Positions 36,601-49,148 of a stretch of DNA of 64,000 nt are shown here, in pieces. Below the pieces are notes generated by a model that made no database searches, was not told the DNA's origin, and worked only from the letters and a program-made list of their open reading frames with translations. The translations under genes were made by a program, and so were the position numbers. The DNA lies in assembly GCA_003339415.1 (NCBI GenBank), contig PDHQ01000002.1, positions 250,159-314,158 on the forward strand, written 5' to 3'. The DNA comes from Ophiocordyceps camponoti-saundersi (nom. inval.). Lineage: Eukaryota > Ascomycota > Sordariomycetes > Hypocreales > Ophiocordycipitaceae. How positions within the stretch are numbered: position 1 is the first letter of the stretch; every line of letters starts with the position of its first letter.

Positions 36601-36642
36601 TACTATTAGTATAACTAGATTAGTTATTTTAAGCGTAACTAT
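36601..36642 (+). pseudogene. Decayed CCHC zinc knuckle of the nested gag
   Basis: Codons at the CX2CX4HX4C spacing now read Tyr (TAC or TAT) at all four ligand positions, each explained by one G-to-A or C-to-T change from Cys or His. The same stretch has three TAG codons that one transition explains. It identifies the frame as gag. Confidence 0.6.
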
Positions 36643-37284
36643 CCGAAGCTTCGTAAGTAAACGGGGATATTAAAGTTAGGGCTTTCTACGGGCGGAGCGG
36701 GGAAGTTAGAGGTAGATCCGGAGTATTTTAATTAGGGGGATAACGAGTAAGGAGGGATAAGTATATGCTAGATATTATAGCCTAGGTAATTTCCGGCCTC
36801 GCTACGTTACCTTATATAAGGATAGTCCGCGCGCGGCTTAAGCGCGTAGATTTATTAGTAAGTATATACCGTAATCGTATTACGCCCTAGCTTATAAACT
36901 AGCGCTAGCGGTATATAGCGATAAGTATACGGCTAGCTTTACTATTTACTACGAACGGGGTATTTTCTAAGCTTCCCGTAACTAGCACGGTGCTACCTAA
37001 TCCTATACGCTAGCTATATAGGTAAGTTTTTACTACTAGTATACGAGTTTATTAATTCCTACCTTAAGAGGTGCTACGATTCTAAGCTTATTAGAATCTT
37101 CCCTATAGAGATCGGGGTTTAATTCCCCGGGCTATAAAGGAGCCTTTCCGCCCTTATATCCTTATCTCCGCGGAGGCTATTAGGCTATTAGCTAGGGACT
37201 ATATAGAGTATCTCGCTAGCGTAGTAGTACGTGACTTTTCCGTCTTACGCTCCTACTTCCTTAGCTAGCTTAAGGAGGGGGCTA

Positions 37285-37494
37285 TATAAGGGATTAGTCT
37301 ATAACTAATCGTGGCTAGATAGGGGGGATTATAGCGGATATATTTAGGTCTTCCCGATAGCGCTTAGTTATCGCGCGGGGTATATAGCTAGCTTAGGAAG
37401 GGGGCTTCTCTCCCTTCTCTTTCCTCTCTTCGATAGCTTTAATTATAACTCTACTTTAGCTTACTTCCGCAGTCGCCTTAGTAAGACTATTATA
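37285..37494 (+). repeat. 3' LTR of nested element
   Basis: 210 bp, the less mutated copy; ends ACTATTATA immediately before the TCTTT duplication. Confidence 0.92.
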
Positions 37495-37499
37495 TCTTT

Positions 37500-40400
37500 T
37501 TAATAATCTTTACGGAAAAGGGTTACGCTTAGAATAACCTTATAAGCTAGCTTTATAACTTAAAAAATAAGGTAACTTTCTATTATATAATTATAAGGAT
37601 TAGGCAGCCTTAGCTATAAGTTATTAAACTAACCTTAATAGCTTTAATTAACTTATAGGTCCCTTAACTTATCGTAAAAATAGATAAGGACTTATAGTAT
37701 ACTTATATAAGCTATTTAGGAGTTAAGGTATAAGCTTTACTAAATAAGTTACCGGGGGTTAGTATTAATAAAGCTATCCTAATAACTAATTATAAGATTT
37801 ATATAACTACTAAACTTAAGAAAGAGAGATTACAGGTACCTTATTAGGCCTCGTAGCTTTAATACCTTTAAGCTATTATCTTTTTCGACTTATTTTATAT
37901 AAGACTAAGCTATAATAGATTAATATATTTAGCTTTATTTACTTATAAGTTTACGGGAGAATAAAGGGGGTACGATATCTTTTATAAAACTAATTTACTT
38001 ACTATATAAGTTAAATTTATAGCGTATATTATAAGATCTTTTAATTTAAAAGTTTTAATTATCTTTATAAATTATAAAAAAGCCTTATTTACTAAGACTT
38101 TCCGTAAAGATATATCTTTTAAAAGTATTTATATTTAATTTATATTTTTAATATATATATACTAAAACGGTTATACCGAATAATTAAGGGGTATTATAAC
38201 TTATATAGCTATATACCTCCTTATATAGTTAGGATTCCCTTATAACTTATAGCTAATAGCTATATATATAGCTATTTACCTCCTTAATAAGACGCCTTAT
38301 AAAGTAAATAGGGGGGTAGCTATATAGCTAATTAAACGAAAGCTCCGTTAGCTTAAAACTTATAATTTTTAATAAAAGGGTTATTTAGAGGATTATCTTA
38401 TTTAAAACTTATAATATATTAGGGCTTATAGTTATAAGGCGTTTTTTATAATAAGGAAAGTATTAAAAGGCCTTTAAGGTAAATTCGATTTAAAAGCTTA
38501 TATTAGCTACTTAGCTAATATTACTTCCTCCTTATAATACTTAATCTAGGTGCCCTCCTTAAAAAGGCACTCTCTTATTAGCACCTCCTTTATTACTTTT
38601 AATAAAAAGATCTTTTTTAGCTAGGACTATTAAGAATTACCGGTTCTTTAAGTAAAAGAAACCTTACGTTAAATCTCTCTTATTAAAAATCGTAAAAAAG
38701 AAAAAGAAGAAAAGGCCCTTAAACCTCTTTTATATATATAATATATATATATAAAGCCCCCGGCATATAATTTATCCGGTAAAGGCTTTTAATCTTAAGA
38801 AATATTAGAAAACGCGTTTTCTAGCCCTTTTAATTAATCTAGCGTTAAAGAGCGGGATAATAGTTATCCTAGCGCCGGACTTATAAATCCCTTAGTAAAA
38901 GAGGCGGAAACGCCTTTTTATACGCCTCTTACCCCTAACTCTTTTAATTAAATAGGGAATTCGGCCTTTATCCTCTCTTAAGCCCTTATAGATAAGCCTT
39001 ATCGGGACTATCTACTAAAGCCCCCTTTTATATATAAAGGGGCTTATAGTAGGCCCGATAAGGTATAATAGCTAGAGGCTATAAAAGTTAAATTAATAAA
39101 GATAGAAAATTATAAAATTACTAAAAAGATTTTAATAGCTATTATATCTTAAGGATAGCGGTTAATTAATCTTAAATAAGTTTTTATTTATAAGTTTAAC
39201 TTATAAAGCTTTTTTTATAAGTATAAAGCTTATATTATTATATATAGAAACGAATAACCGCTAAATAAATTATTTATCTATACTTATATACTAATAATAT
39301 ATATATTTAAGCTTCTTATAGCTTTTATAATATATTTTAACTTTAAGGCTTATTAATATAACTTTATAAACGTATTTTATAATAGTAACCTTAATAAAAA
39401 GGTATATTATAAGATACCTCCTAGCTTTAATAAGCTAGGCTAGGCTTAAAGGTTAAAGAAGGCTTTTTATAGCTTTCGATAATCCCCTCTCTTTTAGTAT
39501 AAATTACTTATAGCTAAGCTAAAAAATTAAGGTTATAAAACTATTTCGGAAAACCCTTATATTATAATAAATAAAAAGATTATCGTTTTTTTCTATATCG
39601 ATAATCTTATAGCTTTATTTAGGAAAGATTAAATAAATAAATATAATAAGTTTTAAAAAGCTATTAAAAAAGCTTTTTAAATTAAGGATCTCGGGGACCT
39701 TCGCTAATTCTTAAATATTAAGGTTATTAAGGATAGGGCTAATTAGCGTTTATTCCTAAGCTAGAAATCTTATATTTAAAAAATTATAATAAAATTTAAA
39801 AGGCTTTTAGGAAAGAAAACTTAGCTATAGCTAATAACGCTTAAGAAGATCCCCCTTTTCGAAGGGTAAGTAATAAAAGAAAAAATTAAGCGATATTAAG
39901 CTATTATCGGTAGCTTAATATACGCTATAATTATTACTTAAGCGGATATTATATTTACTATTAGCTACTTAATATAAGGTTTTATAAATCCTAGCCCTTA
40001 ATATCTATAATTTATAATTTACGTTATAGAATTCTTTTATAATACTTAAAACCTCTTAATTAGCTATAATAATAACGATTTAATTATTATAGCTATATTT
40101 AACGCTTTATTCGGGGATAATTATAATTATAAAAATATTAAGGGCTTTATTATCTAAGTTTTTAAGGGTATAGTTATTTTTAAATTAAGTAAATAGGATA
40201 TTATTATAATTTTATCTATAAAGGTAAAGTTCCTAGCCCTCTCTTATATTATTAAGGAAATTAGAGCCTTTAAGAGGCTTTATAAAAAAATATAATTTAA
40301 GCTTATATAAAATATTATAGTTTACTATAATAATTTTTAAATAATTAGGCTAATTACGGAGGAGAATTTAAGGCTAAAAATAAAACTTCTCTATATTAAT

Positions 40401-40545
40401 ATTTATTTATATTAGCTACGGTAAGAGGTTTAATCCGGCTATACGAAGATAGGCTAGATTAAGATATCTAATATAATAGCTAATAGCTTAATAAAGCCGC
40501 TTTAAGGAGAGAAATTCCGCACTTTTTAGAGAGAAATTAGCCTTA
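37500..40545 (+). pseudogene. RIP-destroyed copia pol (integrase, RT, RNase H)
   Basis: Remnants in the plus strand: an integrase-like run near 37870-38030 (inference), the RT catalytic block at 39591-39605, the conserved Lys-Asp-Leu-Gly block at about 39684, the RNase H start at about 39903 and the last copia block (KPLKGEKF-like, with a stop) near 40493-40520. Order is integrase before RT, which separates copia from gypsy elements. Confidence 0.85.
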
Positions 40546-41136
40546 TTATATTATATATCGATAAGAGGGTTAGAAAAAGGGAAGAAAATACCTCTAATTA
40601 ACCCTTTTTACTTAGCTTAAGGGGAAGAAAATACCCTCTAAAAAGGCTATTTAAAATAAGTAGTTATACTTATTTACTCTTTATTTTATATACCGAATCC
40701 GGACTTATATATCCGCGATTAACTTTATTAATTATAACCTTAGCGTTATTTTAGATTATTATTATTTCTTTATTACTAAACTAATCTTCTTTAAAATTAT
40801 TATATATACTTATTTTATTATTTTTTAATCGCTATCGCGATTATTTTCTTATTAGTTAAATAATACCCTTATTTTAGAATTATCTTTTTTATTATCTATT
40901 TTAATTAGGGAGATTACTTTAAAATATTATAAATTTTCGATTATAATACCTTTATTTTCTCTACGAATTTTTCCTTTCTAATTTTTTTAACTTATCTATT
41001 AATCTTTTTATTATTAAGGTAATATAATAAACTTATTAAAATATATAAAAAAAAGATAAAAGGTTAATAATACCTAAAAATATTACCGATAAGATTAACT
41101 AAGGAAAACCCCTAGCTAGGTAATTTAGCTATTTTA

Positions 41137-41171
41137 CTATAATAAGGGGGCCCTTAATCCCCTTATTATAG
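41137..41171. repeat. Perfect 13-bp inverted repeat (hairpin)
   Basis: CTATAATAAGGGG at 41137-41149 is the exact reverse complement of CCCCTTATTATAG at 41159-41171, with a 9-nt loop. It lies in the non-coding tail of the copia element, and may be a remnant of a small insertion. Confidence 0.7.
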
Positions 41172-41236
41172 CTAGGTAATTAAGCTACCTAATTAAGGGC
41201 CTCCCTTATATAGTAATTCCCGAAAATATATATTAA

Positions 41237-41315
41237 GAAGGTATTAGGAATCGAACCTAGCTTTATTAAGAGCTCGGCTATAAAAATAACCGCTTAACTA
41301 TTATCTAATATTTTC
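41237..41315 (-). other. tRNA-like pseudogene within the copia tail
   Basis: On the minus strand there is a perfect pol III B box (GGTTCGATTCC) inside a T-arm CTAGG-TTCGATT-CCTAA, a 3' acceptor strand TACCTTC and a 5' strand GAAAATA that would pair with it fully if two G-to-A changes are reversed. The D-arm region (TAGTTAAGCGG) is A-box-like. The anticodon loop does not come out at seven bases, so it is not a working tRNA as it stands. Confidence 0.45.
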
Positions 41316-41464
41316 TAAGCTAAATAAACTAACTTATATACCTTACTATTAATTAACCCTTAACTTCTTCCTTAATTATCGCGAGAAACCTTAATTATAC
41401 CTTCTAAAAAGTAAGTATTATTTACTTAATATAGAAAGTAGTATATATAGCACTTACGGGGGTA

Positions 41465-41762
41465 TATTAGAGGGCTAAGATAAGAGTAAGTTAAGCGTAT
41501 ATTTTTATTATCCCTTAAAGCGTATAAGTATTATAGTAATAGATCTATAGCTTAGGAAACGGAATTCCTATTAGGAAAAAGGGCTATATCCGGGGTAATA
41601 TATAGATTATAGGAATAAAGGCTTATTTATAAGGGTATCACGGTATAAGAGGCCGATACGGAAGGTTCTTATTATATATATAAAGATAACGATAATTCCC
41701 TCCGTTTAGAGAGGGTAAGCATATTAATTAATGCAATTTGCACGCCTCCTCCTTGTCTGACA
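41465..41762 (+). repeat. 3' LTR of the copia element
   Basis: 298 bp, ends GTCTGACA. Mutated in its first part, unmutated in the last roughly 130 bp next to host DNA. A short purine-rich stretch ending ACGGGGGTA just before it is the probable remains of the polypurine tract. Confidence 0.95.
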
Positions 41763-42513
41763 GTGGGCACATGGACTTGGAAGGCTGCAAGGATACTAAT
41801 CCTTCCTGCCTTGAATATTTCCCGCCAGACCTCCGTCTCCACTACCCATTACTAGCGTGGTGGACAGCTTCCGTCCCGGCTGACCGAGTGCTACTGCTAC
41901 CCAACCAGGTACTGTCTTAACTGAGCCGTATCAAAATGTGCTGTGCATGCGCGATTACTGTGCGTTGCTAGGTAGCAACGTCGACAGCACAACATATAGA
42001 GAGGTACTTGCTATCAATACTTACTACCTACCACTACTACTGCAGTGAAAGAGAGAGAAAGAGCAAGAGCAAGAGAGAGAGAGAGAGAGAGGGTGGGCGG
42101 GCAAATTTGCTAAACCTTCCCAAGGTTGGCGCCAGCTCTCTTTGCATCCATCCAGCCTCTCTCCTCTCCTCTCCTCTGTCTCCTCTCTCTCACCTCTCTC
42201 TCTCTCCTCTTTCAGCCCCTCCTCTCCCCTCCGGCTCTCTCTCTCTCTCTCGCTCTCTCTCTCTCTCCATCTTCCCCTCCTCCTCCCCTTCTCCCCCCTT
42301 TCCCCCCCCCCCCGTCTTCTTCATATACCGAAATTCTCTCCCCTTCTCCTTCCTTCATCGTCCGCCCTCTTCTTCCCTGAGACTCTACCGATTCCCAGGG
42401 CTACTTCATGCTTCCCACTTCCCTCTATTGACTCACTCCCTCCTCTCCCCTTACTTAGTACGTCCGCATTCCTCGCTTCCCGCGCTCGACGTTTCCCACG
42501 AGCCAAGGCCGGC
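41763..42513. other. Right flank and promoter of the DUF3405 gene
   Basis: Normal base composition resumes at the LTR boundary. Contains (GA)n at about 42050-42090 and a 230-bp CT-rich block (42150-42380), the usual pyrimidine-rich leader. An open frame runs through it into the gene but is repeat-derived. Confidence 0.65.
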
Positions 42514-45003
42514 ATGGGGTTTGTCTCAAACCCTCTGCGTTCCCGCGAGCAGCGGCTGCCGCTTTATCAAAAGATCGATCCGTCTTCCAAGGAGAGATAT
42601 TCCGATGACGGCTTCGAATCTCCCATATCTGACTCCGAGTCCGACCATACGCTCGCCACCGTATCGCCCTGTCGCTCTCGAGATGCCTCTTACTCCGCCT
42701 CAAAGGCTCACTTCTTGCTGGCAAAGCGGCGACCCGTCCTCTCTCCGAGAAAGGCTGGCTTTTACCCCTATCGCCTGCCCGCCAGGATCTCCCGCTATGT
42801 CTTTCTTGGCATCCTCAGCATACTTGTCCTCATGATACTGAGCCTGATACGGGCAAGTCAGGTCGAGAATTGGAAGGTGCTCCATGGCAAGATCTCTCTG
42901 GCGCCGGCGCCGCCCCCTGTCTGGGAGCAGTTCCCCTTTCTCGAGAGATATTACGGCGGTCTGCGGCAGCTGAAGCCTTTCAATGAGAGCGAGCCCGAAT
43001 ATCCCCGTCCCGCTGAGCTTCGCGCTGCGCAGTCGTCCCGTGGCCGCATTACGGCACGCGCAGACGCCCCCTCGAGCAAGTCTTGGCAGCACTACCCGGG
43101 GAGGAGCACCGAGGCAGGCGTCCAAGACTGTTTTATCGACGCTGGCGGCAAGATACGACCTCCCCCTCTTCGCTACTATGACGGTCGCCCTCACGGCTTC
43201 CCTGATCATGTTGCCGGCTCCTACGACTTGCTGAAATTGCCGCAAGACATTTGCTTTGAGCGCTTTGGCCGACTTGGCCCATACGGCTTGGGATACTCGG
43301 CCAATGCTGGCGGCCTGGGGACGAGCGAGCTTGGCGATAAGGAGGGGTCTGAAGCCGTCTGGGAGAAGACAGATCGTGTCGACTTCCGCCACGTCGACTG
43401 GGCCAAGGTTCAGCGCCAATGCTTCAGTGCGAATGCCGACCGCTTCCACGACCTCCCAACTGTGACTCCGACGCCGCATGGCTTCTATGTCGGCGCATCT
43501 CGATCCTCGAGCCTCAAGCTCCGAGATACCAACGGCACCGGTAGCCATACCAATGTCCCGAGAAGCGACAAGACCGGCGGCGGGATCAAGAAGCAAGGAA
43601 GGACAGCCGTCGTCGTTCGATGTTGGGACGAGTATCTCTTCCGCGAGGATGACATTGCCAACATGAGGGCCATGATAAACGAACTGTCCTTGGCTTCGGG
43701 CGGGCGGTACGACGTCCACCTGCTCGTACAGGTCAAGAACGATGCCCACAACCCCATCTGGGCCGACCACGAAGCCTACGAGAAGCGGATTCGCGAGAGC
43801 GTGCCCAAGGAGTTCCATGGGCTGGTTACGCTTTGGACCGAGACGCAGATGCTATCGCTCTACCAGGGCATCTACGACTTGTGGACTCGTGGCCCCGGAC
43901 TTCCCGTTCACGGCGTCTATCGAGGGCTGTCCATGGCGATGCAGTACTTTGCCTACCAGCACCCCGAATATGACTACTTTTGGCAGTGGGAGATGGACAT
44001 ACGCTACACCGGCCATTATCACGACCTTCTGAGCAAGATCGAGGACTGGGCCAAAGAACAGCCGAGAAAGGGCCTTTGGGAGCGCAACTCGCGCTTCTAC
44101 TTCCCATCTGTCCATGGCTCGTGGAACGATTTTACGCAGATGACGCGCGTGCAGACGGAGATGAGCGCGAGCATGTCGGACAAGGACAAGCTGTCGAATA
44201 AGATGGTCAACAAGAGGTCTGGCAAGCCGGTATGGGGTCCTCTTCGCCCCTCGGATGCCAACGACTGGTTCGAGACGGAGGACGACGTCATGCCCGAGAC
44301 GGATAATGACGACGACCGCTACCAGTGGGGCGTAGGCGAAGAGGCCGATTACATTTCGTTGAATCCCCTCTTCGACCCGGAGGGCACAACCTGGCTGCTC
44401 AAGGACGACATCACGGGCTTCAACGGATCGCGGCCGCTGCCGCCGCGGCGGGCTTCCATCATCACCACGGCTCGTATGTCGCGTCGGCTGCTCATGGCCA
44501 TGCACCGGACGACTGCGTACAAGAAGCAATTCGCCTTCCCCGAGATGTGGCCGGCGACGGTAGCCCTCCACCATGGCTTCAAGTCGGTCTTCGCGCCGCA
44601 CCCCATGTACGTCGACCGGAAGTGGCCGGTCAAGTACATGGCAGGTGTCTACAACGGTGGTCGAGACGGCACCAGCGGAGGCGCGCGAACGAGCATCTTT
44701 GGCGAGCGCGAGCACAACATGCACGGCATCACCTGGTTCTACAATTCGGGCTTCGCGCCCAACCTCTACCGCCGCTGGCTCGGACTCACGGTCAACAACG
44801 ACGGCGGTCCCGAGTTCGAGACGACGGCCGACCCCTCCAAGAAGGGCGGCAGCGTCGGTGGCATGCCCGGCGGCGAGGGTCGCATGTGCTTGCCGCCTAT
44901 GCTGCTGCATCCGGTCAAGGACGTGGAGCAGCCGGTGGAGGCGCCGATCGTGGACGCGGCGACTCTCGAGGGCGAGATGCCCATTTCGGATCCCTCTGCA
45001 TGA
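42514..45003 (+). CDS. DUF3405 protein, type II membrane topology
   Basis: Single exon, 829 residues from the ATG at 42514; the frame is open 370 bases further upstream but only through a CT repeat, so this Met (CGGCATGGGG) is preferred. One membrane segment at about residues 95-112 (YVFLGILSILVLMILSLI), with a basic cytosolic N-terminus and a large lumenal part. Blocks such as AVVVRCWDEYLFREDDIANMR, YFWQWEMDIRYTGHY and GITWFYNSGFAPNLYRRWLG are typical of the fungal DUF3405 family. The DxD-like motif (EMDIRY) and fold-like order suggest a Golgi glycosyltransferase-related enzyme; this is inference, and the family has no agreed function. Confidence 0.85.
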   Translation: MGFVSNPLRSREQRLPLYQKIDPSSKERYSDDGFESPISDSESDHTLATVSPCRSRDASYSASKAHFLLAKRRPVLSPRKAGFYPYRLPARISRYVFLGILSILVLMILSLIRASQVENWKVLHGKISLAPAPPPVWEQFPFLERYYGGLRQLKPFNESEPEYPRPAELRAAQSSRGRITARADAPSSKSWQHYPGRSTEAGVQDCFIDAGGKIRPPPLRYYDGRPHGFPDHVAGSYDLLKLPQDICFERFGRLGPYGLGYSANAGGLGTSELGDKEGSEAVWEKTDRVDFRHVDWAKVQRQCFSANADRFHDLPTVTPTPHGFYVGASRSSSLKLRDTNGTGSHTNVPRSDKTGGGIKKQGRTAVVVRCWDEYLFREDDIANMRAMINELSLASGGRYDVHLLVQVKNDAHNPIWADHEAYEKRIRESVPKEFHGLVTLWTETQMLSLYQGIYDLWTRGPGLPVHGVYRGLSMAMQYFAYQHPEYDYFWQWEMDIRYTGHYHDLLSKIEDWAKEQPRKGLWERNSRFYFPSVHGSWNDFTQMTRVQTEMSASMSDKDKLSNKMVNKRSGKPVWGPLRPSDANDWFETEDDVMPETDNDDDRYQWGVGEEADYISLNPLFDPEGTTWLLKDDITGFNGSRPLPPRRASIITTARMSRRLLMAMHRTTAYKKQFAFPEMWPATVALHHGFKSVFAPHPMYVDRKWPVKYMAGVYNGGRDGTSGGARTSIFGEREHNMHGITWFYNSGFAPNLYRRWLGLTVNNDGGPEFETTADPSKKGGSVGGMPGGEGRMCLPPMLLHPVKDVEQPVEAPIVDAATLEGEMPISDPSA

Positions 45004-45655
45004 GGCGAGGAGTTGACGGCATTATCTCAAGTGTGCATACAGGGGCAGGAGGGGAGGACACAGCATCATCGCGTTGTTTTTGTTTTGTTTGCTTTCCTTG
45101 ACCATCTTCACATTGTCACCCTTTTCGGCACTCGATTGGATTTCCCGTGTTATTTCCCCCTCGTCCTCCTCCTCCTCCTCCTCCCCCTGCGGCGTTTTGG
45201 AACCCAAGTTTGAGTCTTCTTCTATATATCATGTTTTTCTTGGACTCGTGGCGCACATACGGGAAAAAGTGGGAGCGCTGATTCACCGGCGAGGACAGTT
45301 TATATAGGCTCGACGCCACTACAGGGATGTTCGGATGTTTCTAGGGCACTCTTTGGATATCCCGACACAGACAGAACCATATATTGTAATACGACGATGG
45401 TTGCAAGATGCATCTGCAGCCGCTGCCGCTGGTGACGTACTCTGTCTGTATAGAAAGTAGGTAGGATGCAAGCTCGCCGCATAACACGCAAGCATCCGAT
45501 TGGGGTGGTATAGAGGAACCGGTGTCTTTCCCTTGTCCTCAGACCATGGGCTTTTTTGTACATACATGGGTAGGTAGGTTGGTAGTGAGGTAGAAGGACA
45601 GTTGCGGGTTTTGAAAGGGGAATGAGGGGAGGAGGAGGAGGAGGAGGATTTTAAA
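45004..45655. other. Convergent spacer DUF3405/EMP24
   Basis: 650 bp with CT-rich and GGA-rich patches and a TAGG pair at 45571-45580. Holds both 3' UTRs; no gene. Confidence 0.5.
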
Positions 45656-46502
45656 TCAAACGACGCGCTTGACCTCGAAGAAACGGCGCAACCACCAGAT
45701 CTGAAAGAGGGACTCGCCGACGACGACACCGATGACGAACAGGTTCCACCATTTGACGCGGGCGTTTGTGCTCTCTGCGGTGTTGCGGTGAGTATGTTCG
45801 CGGACGATGATGTACTGCTGCTCGTCTTTGACCTGAGCCAGGAGTTCAGAGAGATGGCGGACTGTGTGTTTTTTTAATGTTAGCAGACTGGGACATTCTT
45901 TTTTTCTTCGGCAAGGAGGAGGAGGAGGAGGAGGAGGAGGAGTAGATTTGAGTATTGTCTTTTACCTTCAACTTCGATGGGGTCGGATGGCATGTCCGAC
46001 TCGCTGACGTAGACGATGCCGTGGACGTTGAAGGAGACCTCCTTGCTGGTGGCGCCCCAGTGCTGGTTGCTGAAGCAGTAGGTGTATTTGCCGTCGTGTT
46101 TGGCGGTGAAGGAGTGGTCGCCGTTTGAGACGGTTTTTTCGTGGATTTCGTAGCCGCCGACGGGGTTTGTTATCTTTTTTTTTTGGCGAGGGAGGAAAGC
46201 GGTTTAGCAAAACGATGTGACGAACGGGTTTCAAGAATGAGAAAAAGTAAAAGGGAGAGGTTTTTTTTTTGCCTTACCCAGAAGTCAATGTCGAGGTTCC
46301 CCGCGCTGCCAAACTCGCGGTCTCCGATTTGGTAGGTCACCGTCATCGTGTCCTCTCGGTGAAGGTTCTCGTGGAAACATTCTAGTCCGTGGGCTGGGAG
46401 GACGATGTTGTGGCTCAAGACGGTCGTAGCCTGTAGGAGGAGGAGGAGAGTGGTGGTCCAGGCCGTGGCGAGGGGGGACCTCGACGGCGTTGGCGGGTGC
46501 AT
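45656..46502 (-). CDS. EMP24: p24-family cargo receptor Emp24
   Basis: Three minus-strand exons, 46502-46278, 46173-45966 and 45861-45656, introns 104 and 104 bp, total 212 residues. A signal peptide covers about residues 1-30 (TTLLLLLQATTVLS, cleaved before HNIVLPAH). The GOLD domain follows (ECFHENLHREDTMTVTYQIGD, GKYTYCFSNQHWGA). The coiled coil (HLSELLAQVKDEQQYI) leads to one membrane helix and the short tail RRFFEVKRVV, with the FF motif used for COPII export. The tail and the GOLD domain point to the beta (Emp24) subfamily rather than Erv25 or Erp. Emp24 packages GPI-anchored proteins at ER exit. The first intron's acceptor is preceded by a run of A, which is unusual. Confidence 0.92.

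Positions 46503-49148
<2,646 letters not shown>

Larger units (their letters stand above)
35719..37494 (+). mobile_element. Nested non-autonomous, gag-only LTR element
   Basis: 1,776 bp bounded by two 210-bp direct repeats and a perfect 5-bp target duplication TCTTT (35714-35718 and 37495-37499) within the copia element. The internal 1,356 bp is GC-richer than its host and too short for pol. It holds a gag-like frame (for example the run LLLSGLRKEL near 36374-36405) and a decayed CCHC zinc knuckle at 36601-36642. A polypurine tract (AAGGAGGGGG) lies just before the second LTR. No reverse transcriptase, integrase or protease remnants were found in it, so it must have been mobilised by another element. 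Confidence 0.85.
33771..41762 (+). mobile_element. RIP-degraded Ty1/copia LTR retrotransposon (complete)
   Basis: A 7,992-bp block of extreme AT richness flanked by two 298-bp direct repeats that begin TG and end CA in their unmutated copies, with a perfect 5-bp target-site duplication GTGGG at 33766-33770 and 41763-41767. Excluding the nested insert it is about 6.2 kb. Plus-strand translation shows copia-order remnants broken by stops: a gag/protease-like part up to the nested insert, integrase-like sequence after it, a reverse transcriptase with FYIDNLIAL (DD changed to DN) at 39591, a KDLGDL block near 39684, then an RNase H segment (IIGSLIYA near 39903; AEFLALS-like block near 40220). TpG and CpA are nearly absent whereas CpG and TpA remain, which is the RIP signature. 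No functional protein can be made from it. Confidence 0.95.

Noticed and set aside
33771..41762. Centromere or mitochondrial DNA insertion as cause of the AT-rich block
   Set aside because: LTRs, target duplications and copia motifs explain the whole block; CpG is kept while CpA/TpG is lost, which is RIP and not mitochondrial composition.
42142..42513. N-terminal extension of the DUF3405 protein
   Set aside because: The upstream frame is only a translated CT repeat; the Met at 42514 has a better context and gives the expected type II topology.
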